Source of the DNA: an uncultured Olsenella sp.
GTDB taxonomy: Bacteria > Actinomycetota > Coriobacteriia > Coriobacteriales > Atopobiaceae
Assembly (NCBI GenBank): GCA_900540955.1
Contig: UQIF01000030.1
Location: forward strand, 1-27,779
Length of the DNA stretch: 27,779 bases
Reading direction: 5' to 3'
Position 1 is the first letter of the stretch; the number at the start of each line of letters is the position of its first letter. The notes below the pieces were generated by a model. It ran no database searches and was not told where the DNA came from. It saw only the letters and a list, made by a program, of their open reading frames with translations. Positions 1 through 6,427 of this stretch are shown piece after piece. The position numbers and the translations under genes are program-made.

Positions 1-27
1 AGGTCGCATCGGAAGTACATATCATGA
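1..27 (+). CDS. Possible 3' end of an upstream gene, perhaps hsdM (partial)
   Basis: Frame 1 is open from the window edge to a TGA at 25-27. That TGA overlaps the ATG at 24 of the specificity-subunit gene as ATGA, the usual arrangement of translationally coupled genes. In type I restriction loci the methyltransferase gene hsdM commonly precedes hsdS this way. Only eight codons are visible, so the identity comes from context alone, and the stop could be chance. Confidence 0.3.
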   Translation, partial: RSHRKYIS

Positions 28-1151
28 TGCCGAGCAAACCCCAATTTGTCGGGGAGAGGGTGAAGCTGGGCGCTATCGTTAGAGCTTCATCCGAGCGCAA
101 CAAGGAGGGGCGCTGCGACTCGGTATACAGCGTCACGAATTCCCAAGGGTTCATTCCATCTGAAGATTATTTTTCGAAAGAAGTCTTCAGTAAGGATTTG
201 ACTACTTATCGCGTTGTAAAGCGCGACATGATTGCCTACAATCCATCGCGTATTAACGTTGGGTCCGTTGCGCTGCAAGACAAATGCAATGAAGTCGTCG
301 TGAGCCCCCTTTACGTTGTTTTCTCGGTCGATGAAAGCAAGGTTACGCCGGGATATATCGTTCGATTTCTTAAAAGCAAACCGGGGCTTGATCAAATAAC
401 GTTTCAATCTATAGGAACTGTTCGAAACAACCTTAAATTCAAGGCGTTATGCCAAATGGAGCTTACGTTGCCTCCGCTATCCGTGCAACGCGACAGACTT
501 GCTAACCTCGTCTCAATCGAATCTCAAATTGACCGGTCTCGTAAGGTCGTTGAAGAACTGGACTCTCTCGTCAAATCCCGGTTTGTCGAGATGTTTGGCG
601 ACCTGTCTGGATATGAATTTAGAGCTCTCGAGGGATGCGTCTCGGTAATCGAATCAGGGAAAAGCCCTAAGTGCCTTGCAAAGCCTCGAGAAGGAGGCGA
701 CCCGGGTGTGCTCAAGCTTAGCGCTATATCCTCGGGCGTATACAAAGAGACTGAGAATAAGGCCCTGCCTTCAGGCGCAAAGGTCGCTGATGGAAAAATG
801 GTCCGCGATGGCGATATTCTGCTCGCGAGAAAAAACACCCCGGAGCTCGTTGGTCAATCTGTTCTTGTCAACCATACGGATGGGAACATCATGTTCCCTG
901 ACATCGTATTTCGTATGCACGTACGTCCCGAAGTTGATGAGGTCTATCTTTCCCATGCGCTTGCTCACCCCTTGGCGGGTGCGATTAAGTCTCTGGCGCA
1001 TGGTTCGGCCAAGTCAATGAGCAACATCCCGAAAAGCAAGTTGACCAAGCTCCTGATTCCTTTGCCTCCGCTCGCCCTCCAGCGGGAGTTCGCCGCCTTT
1101 GTCCAACAGGTCGACAAATCGCGATTTGATCGGTTTGCCGTGATGCCCTAG
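24..1151 (+). CDS. hsdS: Type I restriction-modification specificity subunit (HsdS), shortened C-terminus
   Basis: HsdS is the DNA-recognition subunit that directs HsdM (methylation) and HsdR (cleavage) to a bipartite target. The 375 residues show the family layout. Target-recognition domain 1 is about residues 1-148 and contains NPSRINVGSVA. A conserved helix follows from about 150 (PPLSVQRDRL) through the helical spacer ending SRFVEMFGD. Domain 2 is about 195-345, and a second PPLALQREF starts at 348. The first half-repeat continues about 45 residues past its PPL motif. The second stops after 28, at VDKSRFDRFAVMP, so the distal spacer helix is mostly missing. ATG 24 has GGAAG eight bases upstream and overlaps a possible hsdM stop. 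The gene is clearly less GC-rich than the rest of the window, consistent with transfer. The family call is firm; whether it is active is not known. Confidence 0.85.
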   Translation: MMPSKPQFVGERVKLGAIVRASSERNKEGRCDSVYSVTNSQGFIPSEDYFSKEVFSKDLTTYRVVKRDMIAYNPSRINVGSVALQDKCNEVVVSPLYVVFSVDESKVTPGYIVRFLKSKPGLDQITFQSIGTVRNNLKFKALCQMELTLPPLSVQRDRLANLVSIESQIDRSRKVVEELDSLVKSRFVEMFGDLSGYEFRALEGCVSVIESGKSPKCLAKPREGGDPGVLKLSAISSGVYKETENKALPSGAKVADGKMVRDGDILLARKNTPELVGQSVLVNHTDGNIMFPDIVFRMHVRPEVDEVYLSHALAHPLAGAIKSLAHGSAKSMSNIPKSKLTKLLIPLPPLALQREFAAFVQQVDKSRFDRFAVMP

Positions 1152-1415
1152 GGCTTTATTAGCCAGCAGCTTCTACGACGCGCCTGCATTCCAAATGCGA
1201 TGCTCGGGGGCCTGTTGTACCTTACTAGCGGTCCGCCTAACAACGACATTTGCAAAAGTTGGCGTGAGAAAAGTCGAGGGGGAAGAGCCGTCGCGTAGAA
1301 TCGTCGATTGCTGAGGTCGACGACAGCTGTGCTCGCGGCGTCGTCCGATGGGTTATCTTCTTTAAAAAGCAACGTCCAATGCGGATGCAATTGATGAACC
1401 GATAAAGGAATCGCT
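1152..1415. other. Intergenic stretch, no gene recognised
   Basis: This is lower-GC sequence between hsdS and the zinc-ribbon gene. Translation past the hsdS stop in the other frames does not restore an HsdS-like helix that I can recognise. The only clear signal is the ribosome-binding site AAAGGA at 1404-1409 for the next gene. I see no convincing terminator or promoter. Confidence 0.5.
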
Positions 1416-2174
1416 ATGAGCTTCGGAGACTACGAATGTCCCAATTGTGGGGCGAATCTCGAGTTGCAGCAGGGTTTCGACCCGGACAAAGGCTATTGGA
1501 CTTGCACGGTTTGCGGACAGCAGCTATTTGGGGATGAAGATGACGAAGCTAGTTCTTCTCGTCGTTTCCCAGGCGTCGTGTGGCATTGTGACGGCTGCGA
1601 TGCAGTGTTGAACAACCAAGACGGCTTTGATGACTGGAATTCGACCTGGATCTGTGCGGAATGCGGGCACCTGAACTATATCGATGAGAGCGGAATCGGT
1701 AACGGGTCTGGTCACTCTTCGGACGGTAGTCTCCTGGGCAACATCGCCGGCATTCTCGGAAATGTGGCGGATATGGTTGGCGTCGTGAGTGCCGTTGCCG
1801 CTGCTGTGAGAGATGATGGAGGCAAGTCGTCGCAGAGCCATCGCTGTGATTCAGATACTGACGGCGGGGATGACGACGATACTGTCGAACGCGAGAGTGA
1901 GACCGTAGAAAAAGACGCAAAGGTTACTGACGTGACTGCCCATGAGCGCGAATCGGTACCAAAGGCTAGCTCAAAGGCCAACTCAAAGACTGGCTTGAAG
2001 GTTTTGGTGTTGGTCTATGCGCTTATCTTGATTTTGCTGCTTGCAGCAGTTTTCCATCCGAGCGAGTTTGGCGTTGCACTTAAGGAGACGGGCGACGCAA
2101 TAATTGCTTGGGGGACCCTGCTGTTCGAACTACTAATGTCTGCAGTGAACGGAATCTCGGGATGCTTTAAGTGA
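1416..2174 (+). CDS. Two-zinc-ribbon protein with C-terminal membrane segments, function unknown
   Basis: This 252-residue protein opens with two tandem zinc ribbons. The first has CPNC near residue 8 and CTVC near 30. The second has CDGC near 55 and CAEC near 78. Each forms a Cys4 site, and the two share a similar spacing and a Gly-Phe-Asp motif between the cysteine pairs, which suggests internal duplication. A Gly/Ser-rich linker, a weakly hydrophobic stretch and a long acidic, charged segment follow. After it comes a clear membrane helix (LKVLVLVYALILILLLAAV) and a second hydrophobic stretch near the C-terminus. AAAGGA sits six bases before the ATG. It may be a membrane-tethered adaptor, but no function can be assigned. 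Its base composition resembles the hsdS region rather than the housekeeping genes, which suggests the same accessory island. Confidence 0.75.
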   Translation: MSFGDYECPNCGANLELQQGFDPDKGYWTCTVCGQQLFGDEDDEASSSRRFPGVVWHCDGCDAVLNNQDGFDDWNSTWICAECGHLNYIDESGIGNGSGHSSDGSLLGNIAGILGNVADMVGVVSAVAAAVRDDGGKSSQSHRCDSDTDGGDDDDTVERESETVEKDAKVTDVTAHERESVPKASSKANSKTGLKVLVLVYALILILLLAAVFHPSEFGVALKETGDAIIAWGTLLFELLMSAVNGISGCFK

Positions 2175-2216
2175 CCACATGCCTGTTGATCGAAAGGACC
2201 GAGGGGCTAACCTAAT

Positions 2217-3257
2217 TTAAGCCATCGACGCCGCGCCAGCCCCGCCATGCCCTTCATACCCCTCCAGCAGCGACCGCAGGTAATCGCGGTACTCGTCCAC
2301 GAGCCTCTGCGGCCCGACAATTTGGACGACCTTGTTCATGCCGGCCACCCAGCCGAAGAACTGGGAGCTCTTGCACACCCTCACGCGCGCTGTGCCCATG
2401 CCCTCGACCTTGCCACAGCCTCCGCCTCGGCTAAGGATCTTCGCCGCCTCGCCGAAGCGGTCCGTGACGATCTCGACCTTGTCGGGGACGAACGCGAGCG
2501 TCGCCTCGATCTCCTCGCCGCCGAACCTGCCGAACATGACGGCGTCGCTCCTGTTCCTCCCATAGCCGCGGATCTGGCCGTTCACAACGCCGGAGCCGGG
2601 TTCGCCGACAATCATGCCGCGGATCCGGTCGAGCCTGAACTCGCGGACGTCCTCGCTCTCCTCGTCCCACGCGGTGAGGTAGTAGAACCCGTCGTCATAC
2701 GCGATTTCGATGGGCGTGACCTCGTGCTTTTTGCCACGCGACGGTGCCTGTGCCCCATCGGCGGAGCTCGCGCGCTTGTACACGAGGGTCACCGACGACC
2801 TGCTCCTGATCGCGTCGTGGATCTTGTCGACGGTCGAAAGGACGCTGTCGCTCTTTGACTTGATCCGCCCCTCCACGTGGATGCAGCGGTCGAGGACCTC
2901 GCGGTCTTCCTTGTTCGTGAGCCGCTTGATGCTCCTCACGAGGCTGTCCGCCTGTCTTTGGGTGATGGCGCGGCAGGACTGGACCGCGTCGACCATGACC
3001 ATGAGCTCGTCGAGGGTGAAGACGTCGGGCACGATGCCGTACTCGACAGGGCTCGTGGGGTACCTGCGCACGTCGACGCCGAACTCGCGCAGCGCGTCGA
3101 GGTCGGCGTAGATGCTCTTGCGCTCAGCCGACACGCCATGCTCGGCGAGCTTCTGGATGATCTGGGGCATGGTGAGGCCGTGCTCGGCGTTGGTCTCTTC
3201 CCGGAGGACCTTGAGCAGGTAGAGAACCTTGACCTTGGACTTGCCGTTGTACGCCAT
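2217..3257 (-). CDS. WYL-domain transcriptional regulator with N-terminal HTH
   Basis: This 346-aa protein has the PafC/YafY layout. A DeoR-like winged helix-turn-helix spans about residues 6-62 (recognition helix around AERKSIYADLDALREFGVDV) and a linker follows. A WYL domain starts near 145, with YYL at 192-194 in the position of the W-Y-L signature and REFRLDRI at 205-212. A C-terminal extension follows. WYL domains are thought to sense nucleic acids or other ligands and control DNA-damage or phage-defence genes. Here the domain is recognised by pattern, not by search. On the minus strand, GGAGG lies about ten bases before the ATG. The gene converges on the zinc-ribbon gene with only 42 bp between stops. 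It lies close to a restriction gene, but no functional link is shown. Confidence 0.85.
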   Translation of the reverse strand: MAYNGKSKVKVLYLLKVLREETNAEHGLTMPQIIQKLAEHGVSAERKSIYADLDALREFGVDVRRYPTSPVEYGIVPDVFTLDELMVMVDAVQSCRAITQRQADSLVRSIKRLTNKEDREVLDRCIHVEGRIKSKSDSVLSTVDKIHDAIRSRSSVTLVYKRASSADGAQAPSRGKKHEVTPIEIAYDDGFYYLTAWDEESEDVREFRLDRIRGMIVGEPGSGVVNGQIRGYGRNRSDAVMFGRFGGEEIEATLAFVPDKVEIVTDRFGEAAKILSRGGGCGKVEGMGTARVRVCKSSQFFGWVAGMNKVVQIVGPQRLVDEYRDYLRSLLEGYEGHGGAGAASMA

Positions 3258-3299
3258 CGCGCGCCGCCCTCCGCGAGCGCTTGCAGATATGATGCGCTG

Positions 3300-3308
3300 A
3301 GTATAGCA
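3300..3308 (-). promoter_or_regulatory. Extended -10 promoter for the WYL regulator
   Basis: On the minus strand the sequence reads TGCTATACT, an extended -10 (TGn plus TATACT at 3300-3305). It lies about 43 bases upstream of the ATG, and no clear -35 is visible. This gives a short leader holding the GGAGG ribosome-binding site. It is a pattern match only. Confidence 0.45.
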
Positions 3309-3376
3309 ACCGGCGCGATTGGCTCGCCTATGGCGGCGTTGAGATTGCTTTCGAGCCGCTGCTGACGAGAAAACAT

Positions 3377-3500
3377 GCGAAGTCGGTATCCTATTTTGAA
3401 AAGTGCGAGTAGACCTCCTCCTGAAGGCCGAAAAATGCAGGAAAATCGAGGTTGATCGCTGGCGCTACTCGCAGTTTCGAAAATAGGATACCGACTTCGC
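3377..3500. repeat. Long interrupted palindrome (36-bp arms) between the HAD and WYL genes
   Basis: The left arm (3377-3412) and right arm (3465-3500) are inverted repeats. The outer 21 bp match perfectly and the next 15 bp have three mismatches. The 52-bp centre can pair further: ACCTC at 3413-3417 with GAGGT at 3448-3452, and TCCTG at 3419-3423 with CAGGA at 3438-3442. The whole segment can therefore form one long imperfect hairpin. It is A/T-richer than its surroundings, and a small palindrome (TCCTTT/AAAGGA, 3502-3517) abuts it. It could be a MITE-like or other interspersed repeat, or an RNA hairpin in the tail of the HAD transcript. No run of T follows on either strand that would make a standard terminator. 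Confidence 0.85.
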
Positions 3501-3668
3501 GTCCTTTTTTTAAAGGATGCCCGCGAAAACGCCTCGATAGTGTGAGAGATGGCAATGCGCGCGGTAGGGGGGGTACTGCGTGCCTCGCGGACGGGGCGTG
3601 CGAGTCCGCGGGCATCAGCGCCGGGCGGGGACGAAGGTCCTTCTTTCCAGTTGCTTTGCCCGAGGCCC
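3501..3668. other. Rest of the intergenic region downstream of the HAD gene
   Basis: Apart from the palindrome and WYL promoter listed separately, the 411-bp gap 3258-3668 holds one GC-rich hairpin. CGCGGAC at 3586-3592 pairs with GTCCGCG at 3604-3610. Lacking a T tract on either strand, it is at best a weak terminator. No coding sequence is supported. Confidence 0.4.
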
Positions 3669-4505
3669 TTACGCCTGCCCCTTCGCCGCGAGGATCGCGT
3701 CGATGAGGACGGCGACGCCGCGGTCGTTGTTGGACGGCACGCGGAAGCGGGCATGGGCCTCCATGTGGGACTCGGCGTTGGCGACGATGAAGCTGTGGCC
3801 GACCTTCTCGAGCATGGGGATGTCGTTGTAGGTGTCGCCCACGGCGGCCGCGTCGGCGATGTCGATGCCGAGGCGCTCGCAGAGGTGCGCGATGCCCTCG
3901 CCCTTGGACACGCCGAGGTTCATGAAGTCGATCCATTCGCGCCCGGCGTTCGTGGTGTAGAGCCGATCGCCGAACTCGGGTTGGTAGATGTTGCGGAACG
4001 CCGGCTCGGCGTCGTAGGCGGGGAAGAGCAGGCTGAACTTGTTCGACTCGTCGTCGACCTCGTCGTAGGAGTCAACCCAGCGTATCTCCTTGTAGTACTT
4101 GTGGATGCCCGCGTAGTGCGCGTGGTCACGCCACAGGCAGGTGGCGTGGTCGTAGCAGCAGAGCACGGGCACGTTGTCGCCCGCCGCCACGGCGCGCGCG
4201 GCGACCTCGCGCCAGAGCGCGGGCTCGAGGCGGTCGCGGTAGACGACCTCGCCACGGTACAGCACGTTGCCGCCGTTGTCGCCGCAGACGGCAATCGTGT
4301 CCTCGCAGCCCGAAAACCCGAGCAAGAGGGTGGGGACGGGACGTCCACTCGCGGGGCAGAACACGACCCCGGCGTCCGCGAGCGCGCGGACGCGCTCGGC
4401 CATGCCGTCAGGCATGCTCCCGTCGTCGGCAAGCAGCGTGAGGTCCATGTCCACGGCCAGGAGCTTGATGTTCGCGAGGCCTTGGTCGGCGGTGTAATCC
4501 TGCAT
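3669..4505 (-). CDS. Cof-type HAD-superfamily phosphatase
   Basis: This is a cytoplasmic Mg-dependent phosphohydrolase of the HAD superfamily, Cof/YbjI-like subfamily with a C2-type cap. All four catalytic motifs are present: DMDLT with nucleophile D19 and acid/base D21; S53 in PASGRP; K201 in SKGEGI; and the metal-binding GDTYND with D224 and D228. The cap lies between motifs II and III. The 278 residues are normal for the family. Such enzymes dephosphorylate sugar phosphates, flavin or pyridoxal phosphates, so the substrate cannot be told from sequence. GAGGGGA lies seven bases before the ATG on the minus strand. It is a stand-alone gene, divergent from the MATE exporter. Confidence 0.9.
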   Translation of the reverse strand: MQDYTADQGLANIKLLAVDMDLTLLADDGSMPDGMAERVRALADAGVVFCPASGRPVPTLLLGFSGCEDTIAVCGDNGGNVLYRGEVVYRDRLEPALWREVAARAVAAGDNVPVLCCYDHATCLWRDHAHYAGIHKYYKEIRWVDSYDEVDDESNKFSLLFPAYDAEPAFRNIYQPEFGDRLYTTNAGREWIDFMNLGVSKGEGIAHLCERLGIDIADAAAVGDTYNDIPMLEKVGHSFIVANAESHMEAHARFRVPSNNDRGVAVLIDAILAAKGQA

Positions 4506-4530
4506 GTCTTATCCCCTCGGGTGATGCGCG

Positions 4531-4579
4531 GTTTTTCCGGCGCCCATTCTAGCAGGCGCCGCCGTGCGCCCGGAAAAAC
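4531..4579 (-). promoter_or_regulatory. HAD gene promoter (extended -10) bracketed by a 10-bp inverted repeat
   Basis: On the minus strand TGCTAGAAT (4546-4554) gives an extended -10, TGn plus TAGAAT, about 40 bases upstream of the HAD ATG. It sits between perfect inverted 10-mers, GTTTTTCCGG at 4531-4540 and CCGGAAAAAC at 4570-4579. An inner GGCGCC occurs at 4539-4544 and at 4555-4560. The symmetry could be an operator or an untranslated-leader hairpin. The promoter call is pattern-based. Confidence 0.45.
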
Positions 4580-4630
4580 GCTACAAATGGCAATGTGTTG
4601 TGGGCTTCTCTTCATGGATCGCTTTGGCCC

Positions 4631-4659
4631 TTCCAACGCCGGAAGAGGTGTCCTACAAT
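4631..4659 (+). promoter_or_regulatory. Candidate promoter of the MATE exporter gene
   Basis: TTCCAA at 4631-4636 and TACAAT at 4654-4659 are separated by 17 bp, with the -10 box 47 bp upstream of the GTG start. The -35 is a poor match to TTGACA and the -10 is good. The local A/T-rich stretch 4651-4690 fits a promoter in an otherwise GC-rich region. Confidence 0.45.
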
Positions 4660-4706
4660 CTCGTAATAATTCAAAAATACATGTATGAGCGAGTGGGGAG
4701 AAGTGC

Positions 4707-6086
4707 GTGGCTATTCGCGGTAAGTCGGGTTCGCTCGACGTCACGGAGGGCGTGATCTGGAAGCAGCTTTTGCTGCTGTGCGTGCCCGTTTTCTTCTCGT
4801 CGTTCTTCCAAGAGGCTTACTCGCTGGTCAACACCTTCGTGGTCGGCCAGTTCGCGGGCAAGGCGGCGCTCGGCGGCATCCAGGCCACGGCCCCGCTCGT
4901 CGACCTCGCCGTGGGCTTCTCGGTGGGCATGGGCACGGGATTTGCCGTGGTGTGCAGCCAGTACTTCGGCGCGCACGACGAGGAGCGCCTCTCGGCCTCC
5001 GTCCACACGGCCATGACCATCGCACTCGTGGGCGGCATCGCCGTCTCGGTGCTGGGCAGCCTGCTCGCCGGCCCCATCCTGCGGCTCATGGGCACGCCCG
5101 CCGACCTCATGGGCGAGTCGCTCGCCTTCGTCAGGATCTACTTCGGGGCTATGGTCTTCTCCATCGTGTACAACACGGGCTCCGCGGTTCAGCGCTCGGT
5201 CGGCGACACCCGCTCGCCGTCCATCATCGTGGCATCCACCTGCGTGGTCAACATCGTGCTCGACGCCGTCTTCGTCATCGGGTTTCACATGGAGGCCGCC
5301 GGCGCCGGCTTGGCCACGGCGCTCTCGCTCGCCTGGGGCTGCGTCGTCACGCTGGTGCGCCTCACGCACGTCGACGGGCCGTGGCGCCTCGACCTGCGCC
5401 GCCTTCGCATCGATTCCGGCATCTGCCGCGTCATGCTTCGCACAGGCCTTCCGCTGGGGCTGCAGGCGTCCTGCTACTCCGTCTCCAACATCATCACGCA
5501 GTCCACCGTCAACTCCTTCGGTTCCACCGTCGTGACGGCGTTCGGTCTGTGCGGGCGCATCGACGCCATCATATGGATGGTCTCCGAGGCCCTGGGCGTG
5601 GCCGTGACCACCTTCAGCGCGCAGAACTTCGGCGCGCGAAACTACGAGCGCATGCGCCGCGGCCTGAAAAACGCGCTGTGCCTCACGGCTCTGGTGGTGG
5701 GCTCGATCTCCGCGGTCCTTCTTGCCAATGTGCGCGGGCTGGCCGGGTTCTTTATCAACGACCCCGAGATCGCCGAGCTCACGGCCCAGGTTATGTGGTA
5801 CGTCGGGCCGTTCTACGTGGTGTACTCGCTCTACGACAACATCTCCGGTACCATCCGCGGCTCCGGCGAGAGCCTGCGCCCCATGATCATCGTGCTCACC
5901 GGCTCCTGCCTTCTGCGCGTGATCTGGCAGCTCGGCGTGGTGCCGCTCAACCACACGCTGCACATGACGATGCTGAGCTACCCCATCACATGGATCACCA
6001 CGGGCATCGCGTTCATCATCTACTACCGGTTCGGACACTGGCTCGACCACGCGAAGGACCACGAGGAGCGCAACCTCACCGCTTAA
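4707..6086 (+). CDS. MATE-family multidrug/sodium antiporter
   Basis: This 459-aa polytopic membrane protein belongs to the MATE (MatE) family, which exports cationic drugs or metabolites using Na+ or H+ gradients. Two homologous six-helix halves are visible. The first begins WKQLLLLCVPVFFSSFFQEAYSLVNTFVVGQFAG and the second begins near VMLRTGLPLGLQASCYSVSN. Each half has the family's opening pattern of P, then a Q or S-rich helix, then a V-rich helix. Other signs are GDTRSP in the loop after helix 5 and SAQNFGARNYERMRRG in the second half. The GTG at 4707 is chosen because GGGGAG lies six bases upstream and the protein starts as relatives do. The substrate is unknown. The gene is monocistronic: it is followed by a repeat cluster and then polA with its own promoter. 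Confidence 0.9.
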   Translation: MAIRGKSGSLDVTEGVIWKQLLLLCVPVFFSSFFQEAYSLVNTFVVGQFAGKAALGGIQATAPLVDLAVGFSVGMGTGFAVVCSQYFGAHDEERLSASVHTAMTIALVGGIAVSVLGSLLAGPILRLMGTPADLMGESLAFVRIYFGAMVFSIVYNTGSAVQRSVGDTRSPSIIVASTCVVNIVLDAVFVIGFHMEAAGAGLATALSLAWGCVVTLVRLTHVDGPWRLDLRRLRIDSGICRVMLRTGLPLGLQASCYSVSNIITQSTVNSFGSTVVTAFGLCGRIDAIIWMVSEALGVAVTTFSAQNFGARNYERMRRGLKNALCLTALVVGSISAVLLANVRGLAGFFINDPEIAELTAQVMWYVGPFYVVYSLYDNISGTIRGSGESLRPMIIVLTGSCLLRVIWQLGVVPLNHTLHMTMLSYPITWITTGIAFIIYYRFGHWLDHAKDHEERNLTA

Positions 6087-6137
6087 CCAAGAAGTGCGCG
6101 GCGCGGCGGCTCGGCCTTGCGGTTCGGCGCGGGGCGC

Positions 6138-6320
6138 GCTCAGAAACCGTGGGTTCCAGCCCCGGCGGGCGTGCGAGCGCTCAGAAACCGCGAGTTCCAG
6201 CCCCGTCGAGCGACAATTCGCTAAGAAAACGCAGGTTCCAGCTGTGCGCGGGGGGGGCTGGAACCTGCGTTTTCTTAGCGTGCCCGCCCGCGTGACGGCT
6301 AGAACTCGGGGTTTCTTCGC
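6138..6320. repeat. Cluster of five 24- to 26-bp repeats (three direct, two inverted) with a perfect 23-bp inverted core
   Basis: The unit reads approximately GCTCAGAAACCGCGAG then TTCCAGCCCC. Forward copies are at 6138-6163, 6179-6204 and 6220-6243. Inverted copies are at 6256-6279 and 6297-6320. Copies 3 and 4 form a perfect inverted repeat (6220-6242 with 6257-6279, 23 bp each) around a 14-base G-rich loop. The cluster fills most of the 341-bp gap between the MATE and polA genes. It resembles REP/BIME-type extragenic palindromes. It is not followed by a T tract, so it is not a standard terminator, though the RNA hairpin could protect the MATE mRNA end. Confidence 0.85.
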
Positions 6321-6393
6321 GCAGTCGCCCACATGGCAAGAAGCGCCCACAAGAAGCACCCCTGCCCGCCGCTTTCGTGTCCCGCCGGCCGGG

Positions 6394-6399
6394 TACAAT
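6394..6399 (+). promoter_or_regulatory. polA -10 box
   Basis: TACAAT lies 28 bp upstream of the polA ATG in a very GC-rich stretch, with no clear -35. It implies a leader of about 20 bases. If so, the GTG at 6377 lies upstream of transcription start and cannot be the polA start codon. Confidence 0.45.
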
Positions 6400-6427
6400 G
6401 GGGGCACTCGAACGATTAGGAGATCTT

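Noticed and set aside
6138..6204. tRNA T-arm-like motif GGGTTCCAGCCCC
   Set aside because: No acceptor stem, anticodon arm or D-arm fits around it, and the motif is part of a repeated unit.
4671..6407. Antisense open frame of 578 codons over the MATE gene
   Set aside because: It covers a well-supported exporter gene and a repeat cluster and has no recognisable domain.
6377..6427. Upstream GTG start for polA
   Set aside because: It has no ribosome-binding site, and a TACAAT -10 box lies between it and the well-served ATG at 6428.
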